DNA of 64,000 nt from Jaltomata sinuosa (Eukaryota > Streptophyta > Magnoliopsida > Solanales > Solanaceae): positions 186,001-250,000 of the forward strand of contig QJPP01000843.1 of the NCBI GenBank assembly GCA_003996215.1, read 5' to 3'. Position 1 is the stretch's first letter, and every line of letters starts with the position of its first letter. The position numbers and the translations under genes were made by a program. The notes beneath the pieces were generated by a model. It worked only from the letters and a program-made list of their open reading frames with translations. It was not told where the DNA came from and made no database searches. Positions 54,326 through 64,000 of this stretch are shown piece by piece.

Positions 54326-56101
54326 AAGCTAAGGAGCACGGTTTAAGCTTAAGTGTGGGGTGATTCGCCCCCGTGATCAAAATTGAAGAAACATGCAGTC
54401 AGCTAGGCCCTAGTGGGCCTCAGGGAGTATTTCTTACCCTTCTTCTTCTTCTTCTTTTTTATAAATTGCTTTGGGGACAAAGCATGATTTTAAGTGTGGG
54501 GTGAGAATTCTTCCAATATTTATGAGTTTAAGGGTGAGTATGCCATATGATTTTATTTTATTTGAAGAAAAAAAATTAAAAAAAATTAAAATAAACAGAA
54601 GAAAAAATTAAACACAAAAAGTTTTTTTTTATTATTTATTTTTTATTTTAGTTTTTAAGTGGCATATCTCATCCACCCCTTGGTTTTTCTTATAGCCACG
54701 GTTCTTTTTCGAGAGGAGGCTCCTTGAATAGGGCAAATTTTTATTTTTAGAGTAAATTTTTTATTTTTATTTTTTTATTTTTTTTAGGAGTAGTTTTTTT
54801 GGGAGAGAAAAGAAAAGACCTTTTGACTTGTTTGATATTAGCAATTTAGGCCGAGTTTGGAGTAGTACTTTCTTGTGAGTGTTTGAGTATAAAATAAATT
54901 AACAAATCTTTTGACACCTAGACTCATAGTAGTGACTCTGTATATAACTTATTCTTATTTTATAGTTTGTTATGACCCTGTCCATCTTAGAAGTAGAATT
55001 GATCCATCTTGATTGAGACTTGTGCCATGTGTGGTGAGGATTTCTTGCATATTCCATGTTTTGCATCTTAGTCTAGAACTTGCCCTGCATGTTATTGAAG
55101 CGAAATAAAAAGTGTTGCTCTATTTAGAAGATGATAATAGGCTTTCTTTGATTTGTCTTGTAAAATTTAGCATTTTCAGATATTATATCACTAGTTACCC
55201 CTTTGAGCCTGTAGCCTTTCATTTGGTAGCCGTATTTTGCCTTGATCCTTTTGTTGAATCCCTAATTTTTGCACCCTGCTTCCTTGAGCATTGTCGCATA
55301 AACTGTGATAAAATTGTTAAATCTGAAGAAAAGGGATGATTGAGTGTAAAAGGCAACCAATGATAGCTATAAAGTGATGAAAATGCCCTCTTTGAAAGAA
55401 TGCGACATTAAAGAAAAAGAGATGAAAAAAAATTGCGTGAAAAAAAAAGATGATTGAAGCATTCTTGATAAGATGAGAATACTAGTGAAAATAAATTGAA
55501 GAGAGGGCTGAAAAAATAAAATGTTAAAAATAATGGGTGATGAAGTCTAAAAAAAATGCAAAGTGTTTAAGGAAGTGTAAGTCACTATTATATAGTCTTC
55601 CTACCCATCTCCTAGACAACATTACAACCCATTAAAGTCCTATTTGATTCTATTCGAGCATGCTTAATTAGTGGAGATGTACATACTGGGCAAGCCTATG
55701 GTTCTTTGTGCATACATGTGAATTCTTTTGAGAGTGTGAGAGTTGATCTTTGATTCTAAGTCCTTAATTTATTTTCGATTCTTTAAATTGAGTGTGTGGA
55801 CTATTTCTTGTGAGGGCACTTGTTTCATGATAAATAGGTGATTTTATTAGCTTTCTTTGATGGAGTAGGTGAGCAAACTAAATTTGATGAGTTAGAGTCC
55901 TTCTTTAAGGTTAGGAGGTTAGAAATTTGTTGTTTATTTGTATATCTTGCATAATGATCGGGAAGTGTACTTGATGTTGTGATTGATTGAATGGCCTAAT
56001 TGTTTGTATCAATCAAAGTAGTGGTGTCCCTAGCTTAATTTTTTTTTGAGATGAGCTTTAATGCTTGCTCGAGGACGAGCAAAAGTCTAAGTGCGGGGTC
56101 G
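54326..56101 (+). other. L1 non-coding interior with repeated polypurine-like tracts
   Basis: About 1.8 kb without a gene. A TTAAGTGTGGGGT phrase occurs near 54347 and 54492, and a related CTAAGTGCGGGGTCG at about 56086-56101 directly precedes the 3' LTR as the true polypurine tract. A/T homopolymers fill 54430-54830. Matches the plan of Athila 3' non-coding regions. Confidence 0.65.
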
Positions 56102-57436
56102 TGATGTGAGGCCAAAAATACATATTTTTAATCATTATTTGCCTCATATTTAGTCTTTTCATTGTCATTTTTGAGCATTCATTTTATGAATTATTCTTAT
56201 AGTGGGTATTTTTATTTGTAAGATTAAAGTGGTGCGAAAAGGAAGAAATTTGAAGAATAAACGAATTAAAAAAGGATAAATCATATAAGGAAAATCAAGC
56301 AGGCAGCTTAATAGATTAAATTAAATATTATATAATATATATATCCATAGCAGCCATGTTTCAAATTGCAAATTTCAATTGAACTACACCTGCACGTGTT
56401 ACTGTATGAAGACCAAAGAACAAAACTAGAGTAGTGAAGCGGCTCGTCGGCAGTCCAAATTTCACACGGATTTCCTTCTCCCAGTTCATTTTGGACTCAG
56501 TTATTTAATTTAGAGTTTTTTTATACACCTATAAATATCCCATAAGAATAATTTTTACATAATTTTTGACCTACGAAGAACTAGCAGTCACCGTGGAGGC
56601 CAGAGAATATTGGTTTCATCTTTTCTTCTCCTTTATTATTTATTTTATGTTTTTCTTTGAATGATTTGTTGTAATTTCTCCATGTCTATGCAGAGTTAAA
56701 CTTCTTGTTCTAGGATTATGGTAACTAACTACATGATTGTTTAGTAGACAATTGATTCGATTATTTGTTTATCATATAAGTTGTTCTTATATTCTTGTGC
56801 TTACTATTTTAATTCTTCGCGACCATTAAAATAAATGTATAATCTCTTTGTGAACTCGAGAGAAGAATCATTGAGATAGAACGAAGAATATAGAGAGCAA
56901 GACCTCTCTTTTGTAACGTAAAAAAGGGTAGGTTAGCGACTAGGATAGAAATATACCTAGAAAGCCTTGCTTGGTTCATACGGGAAGATATATAAATGCT
57001 TTTAAAATAATATGTCACAACCCCGCTCAACGATGTAGTTGTGATGCTATTTTGAATAGGCAACTAGAGGCTGCAGAGACCATAGTTGTAATATCAACCT
57101 CGGAATCAACAACTAGGTGAACTAACAAGTCGATGAAATTGCTTATTAAACATGATTGCTAGCAAACCCATAGTCCTAGATCGGTTTCATCACATTGATT
57201 ACGTGATAATATGCTCTTTGTTTGGTTAATTGTTCATTAGTTAACTTCTTCTTTTTATTATTAAATTAGTTAATCTTAAATTCACCTTGGGATTTTTACG
57301 CTTGAATAAATAATTAGAACTAGTTTAATTTAGTAAAATAGTTAATTGACAAGTCCCTGTGGGTACGATATCTTGACTTACAATTCTATATTACTTATAC
57401 GACCACGTACACTTGCGTGTGCGTTAGGACGCAACA
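56102..57436 (+). repeat. L1 3' LTR
   Basis: 1335 bp, ends CGCAACA, followed by the right target duplication ATGGT (57437-57441). Confidence 0.95.
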
Positions 57437-58946
57437 ATGGTTTGTGTTTGTGGTTCGGCCCCGAGGTAGGTTACGGTTTACTTTTTAGACTGATTGTAGT
57501 TGTATTTTATATATTTATTTGATAGTGAAACGTTAGGTTGGATTTTAGATAGATTTAGGCTTAAATCCTGTTTACCTTTTATATTGGCCATTTCGGGTTA
57601 TAGTGTAGAATTATCATGTTTATCCTTAGTCTAAGAGCTTGTAGTATCGTTGTGGCTAGCTTAGAATCCCTAGTTTGCTTTTAGGAGGTTTTAGAGGTAG
57701 AGTAGAGAATCTCGGTGAATTTATGCGTTATTTCCCTATTTTATTCACTTTGTTCTACTGTTGTGTGTAACTGTGGGCCCGATGCCATAACTTGGATTTG
57801 GACAGAGTTCTAGGTCATTTCTCTTGGTTTGGAGGGTATTTTGCCCGGTTTTTGCCTTGTTGTGAATGATTTTCCCCTGGTTGGTTATATCATGTTCATA
57901 TTGCATCGCACATCATGGATATAGGAAGAAAGCACTTCAAAGGTTTTTGGTTCAAAAATGAGGTTTACTACGGTTACGACGACCTTGGGATTTAAAATGA
58001 ATCGTGTTGGAATTTTCTACGTATTTTGAATGGAAAATGGGAAAATACTTTTTATGCATTATTCATAGTCTGATACGGTATTTTAGACTCCCGATTAGTT
58101 ATTCCAGAGTTTTACCTTCCATTCATCTACTCATATATATATACATAGTCTGATGCGGTATCTCGGGCGCCCGATATGGTATTCTGGGTTTATACTATTA
58201 TGCATTCATACATTATATCATTCTCATGGCATTACATTGGTTGGTGCTTTTGGATTGTTGTTGTTTTGGGATTGGCTCCTGTTGTGTTTCACTTTTTATT
58301 GGTTTGTATCTTTCGATTTTGGCTTTTATAACTAGATTTAGGTGGATCCCTATGTTTTAACTTCTTTCCTAGATCTTATTATCTATATATTATCTTTCTG
58401 TGCTCGGTCGGCCTATGATGCCTACTGAGTACCCGTTGGCTTGGTAATCATACTACACTCTATATCTTTTTTTTTGATGCAACACCTAGTACGAGCCACC
58501 CTCATTGACCTTCCTGTCATTCGAGGCCTGTTGCAGTTCAGATCGCGGTGAGCTCTCGAAGCTTTTGAAGACTTTACATGCTTTCCATCTTGTATATTCT
58601 GTCTATATTTTGTATTTTTTATAGATAGATTCTATTTTATAGATATTCTTTGCTCAGTCGCTCTTGTACTAGTGATACCAGGTCCGGGTTGGTTCTCGTG
58701 TTGTTTTGTCTTGGTCACTTTAGGGACAACTTTTGTATATTTTGTCTATTCGGTCACTTTAGGGCCATCTTTTGTATATTTTGTACGTTGGTATGTATAT
58801 ATGCTATTGGCCCTGTCTTTTCATTTATATCTTCTGCTTTTCCTTAGTTTAAATATTATTATTATTGTCTTCCGCATTGTTGGGTTTTGTCTTGTCTACT
58901 GGGGGGTTATGTAGATGCCATTATGGCCCAGTTTCGGGTTGTGACA
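57437..58946 (+). repeat. T2 3' LTR, second part
   Basis: Resumes at ATGGTTTGTGTTTG and aligns to about 43570-44951 of the 5' LTR. It has extra local duplications (for example GGTCACTTTAGGG near 58725 and 58751), making the summed LTR slightly longer than its partner. Confidence 0.93.
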
Positions 58947-59603
58947 ATAACTATTTTAGTGTTACGGATATTAATTACTATGGCTAGCTTATTTTGGATG
59001 TACAATTTGAAATATGAATGTTGAATGGTTTCATTGTTGATGAATGGTTTCATTTTTTGATTCATATCAATTATTGTGTATTAGAAGTATATATTGAGTT
59101 ATAATTACAGGGCTATTTATATTAGTGTAGCAAATTATATTGTTGCAATATACAATTGGAAATTTTGCAATAGTACTGTTGCAACATCTTGTAAGCTTTT
59201 GTGTTAGGTAATTTAAACCGTCACTATAGCATTCTCATGTGTCCAAAAAAATTGTAGCACTAATCAAGAAGGCATTGCAATAGTATAAAATTAATATTGG
59301 TAATACATTATCTAACTATTGCAATAGATTATACAATTGTTGCATAAAATTTTTGTGGCGACTGTTCATTCTGTTGCAATTGATGCCAAATAAAATATTG
59401 CAGTAGAGATAGTAATAACTGTTGCAATAGCCCATGTTATAGAAACGGTTGGTAAAACCGTCACAAGAACCATTGCACTTGAGCTATTTCCATGGGACCT
59501 GGTGAAACGATTTTGAAATCGTAGCAATACCTATATAGCTACGGTTTTCTGGTCTATCGCAACAGTTTCGTATGTGTTGCAATAGGCCTAATTTCCAGTA
59601 GTG
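58947..59603 (+). mobile_element. CACTA element, segment 3 of 3, with 3' terminus
   Basis: Ends ATTTCCAGTAGTG (59591-59603), the inverse of CACTACTGGAAAT, the CACTA-superfamily terminal signature. The preceding 450 bp holds repeated TTGCAATAG or TTGCAACAG words in both orientations, as expected of transposase-binding subterminal repeats. The first 150 bp resembles the 3' UTR of the transposon gene. At 59604 A2 sequence begins abruptly; bases 59604-59606 (ATG) would be the 3-bp target duplication. Confidence 0.85.
59591..59603 (-). repeat. CACTA terminal inverted repeat, 3' end
   Basis: CACTACTGGAAAT on -. The matching 5' end was searched for by eye in the window and not found. Confidence 0.85.
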
Positions 59604-60860
59604 ATGGTTGGATGCGGGGGTGGTATTTTCCATATCAGTTAGCACTTGGGTTAACCCAGTGCAATGCGTGCCAAAGAAGGGTGGAATTACCATGGTGCCG
59701 AATGATAAAGATGAGATGATTGCTCTCAGACCCGTGATCGGTTGTAGAGTGTGCATGGACTACCAAAAATTGCACTCTTGGATGCAAAAGGACCATTTTC
59801 TTCTCCCATTCATGGGTCAAATGCTAGACCGGTTGGCGGGCCGTGGCTTCTATTGTTTGCTAGATGGTTATTCTGGATACAATCAGATTTCAATCACCCC
59901 GGCAGTCTAAGGAAAGACCACTTTCACATGTCCATATGGGACCTTTGCTTTCAAAAGAATGCCCTTTGGGCTTTGCAATGCTCCTGCCACCTTCCAAAGG
60001 TGTATGTTGTCGATATTTTCATACATGGTGGAGGATACCATGGAGATCTTCATGGATGATTTCTTTATGGTTGGGGATGAGTTTAGCGATTGTCTGGGGC
60101 ATTTGGAGGAAGTGCTTAAATTGTGTGAGGAAATGAATTTGGTATTGAAGTGGGAGAAATGTCACTTCATGGTGAAAGAAGGAATAGTTTTTGGGCACAA
60201 AATTTCCAAGAAAGGTCTTGAGGTTGATCAAGCAAAAATTGAGGTCATATCAAAGCTATCGCCTCAAAAAACTGTGAAAAGTATCCAAAGTTTCCTAGGC
60301 CATGCCGGGTTCTATAGGCGCTTCATCAAAGACTTCTCAAAAGTAGCTTACCCTCTATGTAAGTTACACGAAATTAAAGCCAAATTTGACTTTGATGGTA
60401 ATTGTATGAAGGATTTCCTCACCTTGAAAGAGAAGCTAACCTCCACCCGTATTATTATTGCACCGGATTGGTCGAAACCATTTGAGCTCATGTGCAACGC
60501 CAGTGGTGTAGCTTTAGGGGAAGTTCTTGGCAACGAAAAGAGAAGATTTTCTATCTCATATACTATGCAAGTAAAACGTTGAACATGGCCTAAAAAAGTT
60601 ACACCATCACAGAACAAGAATTAGTGGCCGTGGTATTTGCATTTGAGAAGTTCTGGGCATACCTCTTGGGAACTAAAGTGGTGGTGCATATTGACCATGC
60701 GGAAATCAGGTACCTGATGACAAAAAAAATTCAAAGCCCCGATTAATTCGAAGGGTGTTACTTATTCAAGAATTTGACTTTGAGTTGAAGGAATGGAGAG
60801 GGTGTGAGAATAAAGTGGCTGATCACTTATCGCGATTAGAAGAAAAGGGAAGGCCCATGG
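59604..60860 (+). pseudogene. A2 reverse transcriptase and RNase H, 5' truncated
   Basis: Starts at WLDAGVVFSI-like sequence; VQCVPKKGGITMV and PVIGCRVCMDYQKL follow (with an insertion relative to the usual RT), then GFYCLLDGYSGYNQISI. A stop near 59908 is followed by FKRMPFGLCNAPATFQR and MEIFMDDFFMVG, in which the catalytic MDD is retained (59959-60582). RNase H remnants: MCNASGVALGEVL, then with shifts ITEQELVAVVFAFEKFWAY and ADHLSRLE. Catalytic motifs are better kept than in A1. Confidence 0.88.
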
Positions 60861-61059
60861 GGGAGCTTGAAAATAATGACTCATTCCCTGATAAACGTAT
60901 CTTGGCTGCTTCCCATGACCTAACACCTTGGTTTGCCCACTTTGCTAATTACTTAGCAAGTGATTTACTTACGGAGGGTTTAAACTCGCATCAGAAGAAG
61001 ATGTTCATCCACGATGTCCGGAAGTATTATTCGGATTAGCCTTACTTGTTCTGGATTTT

Positions 61060-62220
61060 CACTGATGGGATGATATGGAGGTGTATTCCCATAATTAAAA
61101 TGATGCTAATTCTTAGAGCATGCCATTCTTCACCCGTTGGTGGTCACCATGGGGGTATGTGCATGACTTCCAAGGTATTGCAAAGTGGATTCTATTAGCT
61201 GACTCTATTTTAGGATGCCTATGATTTGGTGAAGGAGTGTGACAAGTGTAAACGCGGAGGGGGCATATCTCGACGCCATGAACTTTCTTTAACTCCAATC
61301 CTTGAGGTAGAATTGTTTGATGTATGGGGTATTGATTTCATGGGCCTCTTTGTGAGCTCACATGGGAACACCTATATTCTAGTAGCTGTGGACTACGTGT
61401 CCAAGTGGGTTGAGGCGGTGTCTTTACCAAATAATTAAGGGACAAGCGTTATTGCTTTTCTTAAAAATCATATTTTCGCTTGGTTTGGCACCACCGGGCC
61501 ATCATTAGTGATGGGGGATCACACTTTTGCAACAAGTTGTTTAGTGCGCTACTTGAGAAATATGGAGTCAAACACAAAGTGGCCACTCCCTAACATCCAC
61601 AAACGAGCGGACAAGTTGAGGTATCCAACCGAGAAATCAAATCCATCCTTTCAAATCTGTAAATGTTCATCAAACGGATTGAGCACGAAAATTAGATGAT
61701 GCACTATGGTCATATAGAACAGCTTTCAAGACCCCGATTAGTATGTCCCCCTACCAACTGGTCTTCGGCAAGTCTTGTCACCTCCCGGTTGAATTGGAAC
61801 AAAAGGTAATGTGGGCCTTGAAGAAATTGAACTTTGATTGGGAAAGAGTCGTTCATGCTAGAGTGGAAGACCTTGATGAAATGCATGAGTTTCGGATGCA
61901 GGCTTATGAAAGCGCCTCTATCTACAAAGCCCGGATGAAGTGCTATCATGACCAACAAATCTTAAAGCGAGAGTTCCACCTGGGAGATTGGGTGCTCTTA
62001 TTCAATTCTAGACTTCGGCTTTTTGGGAAAACTAAGGTCCAAATGGTAGGGCCCTTTAAAAGTGCTTCAAGTCTTCACCAGTGGAGCCATAGAATTGGAA
62101 AATGAGGATGGTTCGGTCTTCAAAGTCAATAGGCAGTGAGTGAAGAAGTACTTGCTCATTCCAGAGAAAGTTGCATTCTTAAAAGCCATTTACCTTGACA
62201 AGCCTTGAGTGGGAGGTACC
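61060..62220 (+). pseudogene. A2 integrase, decayed
   Basis: Zinc-binding part CDKCKRGGGISRRHE (about 61237), core FDVWGIDFMGLF and YILVAVDYVSKWVEA (61320-61425), stop at 61436, then shifted remains including SDGGSHF-like sequence near 61510. The C-terminal region at 61743-62105 is open: MSPYQLVFGKSCHLPVELE, then REFHLGDWVLLFNSRLRLF. No chromodomain. Confidence 0.87.
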
Positions 62221-62253
62221 TTCGTCGAGCCGTGACGTTAAACCAAGCGCTTG

Positions 62254-62269
62254 TTGGGAGGCAACCCAA
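62254..62269 (+). other. Hairpin-capable motif in A2
   Basis: TTGGGAGGCAACCCAA: perfect 5-bp stem with loop AGGCAA, in the flank AAACCAAGCGCTTG. Equivalent to 34008-34025 in A1. Confidence 0.6.
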
Positions 62270-64000
62270 GCATTTTGATTTTTTTTACTTTCTGTATTTT
62301 TTCTTTCTGGTTTTACTTTATGTATTGTTTTGGTTGTCTTTGTAGTAGGGAACCAAGTTAAGGATGTGTGGGCTATTATCAGAACGTGCAACGCACCATG
62401 CAATCGCATGTCAGAAGGTGCACCTGGCACAACTGGTCTCACGGGCGAAACAAAAAGCTGGGAAGTTGGGCTCCATGGTATACGATTGGTGTGCGGTCGC
62501 ATGAGTGATTGTGTGCATCGCACATTAGTTTTGTACCTCATAATATAGAACTAGAAGATTGCCCAAAAATCCACGCCACCATGCGATTGATGGGGCAATT
62601 CACATATCTTAAAGTGCACACCACACGTCTTTCGCACAAGCAACAAGAAGAATCATGGATCTAATACCAGATTTGTTTAAGCGGTCGCACCAACCTTAGT
62701 GCGCTTCACACAAGTGCCTCAGGGAGTACTCTATTTTCTCTATCTAATATGATTGAGGACAATGCTATATTTGTGTTTGGGGGTGCTCAATTTGGTTGTT
62801 GCCTTGTTAATATTAGTTTAGCAATAAACTCCGAGGGTTTTCTTAATACCACAGGTTCTTTCCCAAGGAACATAAGTTTTGTTTATTTTCTTTTTCTTCT
62901 TTTTTTGCATCGAACTGAGTTGGTGTTTCCCTATGATAGATTGAGAGGCAACTTTTTTAAGGGAAAATGCCAAGTTTTAGTTTAAAATTGAGTCTGTAGT
63001 TGCTTGTCTTGAAATAGGCCCACAGAAAAAAATTCTTAGCAAATTGTTTTTGGAAATAAAAGAAAGAAGGGAAATGAATTTTTGAGGAAAAGCATTCTCT
63101 TGTCATGACTTGCACACTCTTGCTTTGGCTTGATTCACTCACAAACGAGTGTGTAATGAACTCGAAATAGCTTGTTGAAAGTCATTTTTCCCAATTGATT
63201 TTGAGACTAATGAGAGAAGTCTTATGGCATGATGCCTTGTATGGTGAGCCTTTACCTTGATTCTCGTGCATGTGTGTTATCTAGCCTAGGTGTGACCAAG
63301 CTTGGAAGATGACCTTAGGCCCTTTTTGATGGCCACTTCACCCAAATGACTTTCCTCAACATCAATCCTAGTAAACCTCTTTGAGCTTGTGACCGTTCTT
63401 TGGCACCTTGTTTAACACCTTGACCTTTTTGGAACCTCTATCTTGGAACCCGTCCTCCCTAATTTCTTGGAAGTGAAACGTAGGCTAAAACCTTAAGTTT
63501 GGGGGGAAGAAAAGACAACATAGGCAAATGCCTAAGTTTGAGGGTGTATGTGATCAAATGAGGATAAGAGAAGAAATGCACTTCAAGTGCAAGGTAGCAC
63601 CTTAAGTTTAAATTGAAAGTTGCTCTAAAAGTTCAATCCAATGAGCAAAATGAAAAGCAAGAATAGGTGCTACCAAAGGAAAGTGATACAAGGAGTTAAA
63701 TGATCATGATTGAAAAGGAGAAGCTTGGGTTGTGTGAGGGAGAAATAAGGTGAAGTTAAAATCTAAAAAAGTGAGCGGTGTTTGAAATGACAACAAAGAT
63801 CATTAGGGAGGTATAGTCACTTGAACCAAATGAAATCCTCACCTTAGCCCTAGCCAACATCGTAACCCGTAAGTTCATGGTGATTCTGAGCTTGGCTACA
63901 TTACATTAGTGGAGATTTACATGAAGGGCAAGCCTATGGTGCGATGTGTGTGCACTTGAACTTCCTTGAGAGAATGAGAGTCTTCTTGGTTCTCTTATAA
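62270..64000 (+). other. A2 3' non-coding region
   Basis: About 1.7 kb matching, in reverse, 31857-34007 of A1. Contains CTTAAGTTTGGGGGGAAG near 63492 and CCTAAGTTTGAGG near 63530, polypurine-like tracts internal to the element. Words such as CAATCGCA and GTGCGATG-like recur near 62370-62700. No gene supported. The LTR should begin beyond 64000. Confidence 0.6.

Larger units (their letters stand above)
51537..57436 (+). mobile_element. Non-autonomous Athila-like LTR element L1 (LARD-like)
   Basis: Two 1335-bp LTRs (51537-52871 and 56102-57436) start TGATGTGAGG and end AACA. Target duplication ATGGT at 51532-51536 and 57437-57441. The T2 5' LTR shows the empty site. The 3.2-kb interior has a tRNA-Asp primer site and a Gag-like ORF but no protease, RT or integrase, so it would need enzymes from another element, presumably an Athila relative, whose post-coding hairpin motif it shares. 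Confidence 0.94.
42187..58946 (+). mobile_element. Tekay-type chromovirus LTR retrotransposon T2, coding on +
   Basis: LTRs start TGTAATGACC and end GGTTGTGACA: 42187-44951 and 50159-58946, the latter split by element L1. Target duplication ATAAC at 42182-42186 and 58947-58951. A tRNA-Met primer site follows the 5' LTR. Gag, RT, integrase and chromodomain-like remains read rightward with many stops, more than in T1, and the LTRs differ more, so T2 is older. It sits inside CACTA sequence. Confidence 0.95.
59604..64000 (+). mobile_element. Athila-type Ty3/gypsy element A2, partial, coding on +
   Basis: Same family as A1 but opposite strand. Begins within RT at the point where CACTA was inserted; the homologous uninterrupted sequence in A1 (reverse complement around 36590-36620) reads AAATGGTTGGACGC across the site. 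Continues through RNase H, integrase, hairpin motif and 3' non-coding region and runs off the window before its LTR. Confidence 0.92.

Overview
The window is nuclear DNA of a flowering plant, most likely a member of the Solanaceae. That assignment is an inference from element families recalled as common there (long Tekay-type LTRs opening TGTCACGACC or TGTAATGACC, Athila-type elements, a CACTA element with TTGCAATAG subterminal motifs, an A-rich caulimovirid insert); no search was run. I found no intact cellular gene. The only host-gene trace is a broken first exon resembling ATG18/BCAS3-family autophagy genes (7414-7610).

Layout, left to right. 1-1330: A/C-rich low-complexity DNA with 21-bp tandem repeats and palindromic TTGCAA motifs. 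1340-6818: a complete Mutator-like element (MULE) with ~124-bp terminal inverted repeats and a perfect 9-bp target duplication; it holds a decayed mudrA-type transposase on + and a small intact GRF zinc-finger/membrane ORF on -, running convergently. 6828-9134: the ATG18-like fragment and non-coding DNA. 9135-16057: an endogenous pararetrovirus (Caulimoviridae) with a TATA promoter, leader, four small overlapping ORFs, capsid, movement protein and a protease/RT/RNase H ORF with one nonsense codon; a possible transactivator ORF is cut short by two inverted scraps of the virus's own capsid and movement genes. 16058-18799: 5' part of a CACTA transposon gene of the plant Ptta/En/Spm family.

The right two thirds is a nest of LTR retrotransposons whose borders can be read to the base from LTR pairs and 5-bp target duplications. 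Athila-type element A1 (18800-40168, coding strand -, TSD CATTT) has its left LTR split by Tekay-type chromovirus T1 (20166-31706, -, TSD ATTTC). CACTA sequence resumes at 40169, carries a LINE-like RNase H scrap, and is split again by Tekay-type element T2 (42187-58946, +, TSD ATAAC). The 3' LTR of T2 is itself split by a non-autonomous Athila-like element L1 (51537-57436, +, TSD ATGGT). The CACTA 3' terminus is at 59603 and abuts, in mid reverse-transcriptase, a second Athila-type copy A2 (59604 to beyond 64000, +).

Insertion order follows from the nesting: A2 is oldest, then CACTA, then A1 and T2, then T1 and L1. Nearly all transposon ORFs are broken, many by changes that look like methyl-cytosine deamination. 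The pararetrovirus is the best-preserved coding block. The most unusual observations are its gene layout and self-derived inverted scraps, a CACTA end whose partner end is missing, the GRF ORF inside the MULE, and a short hairpin-capable motif shared by all three Athila-type elements.
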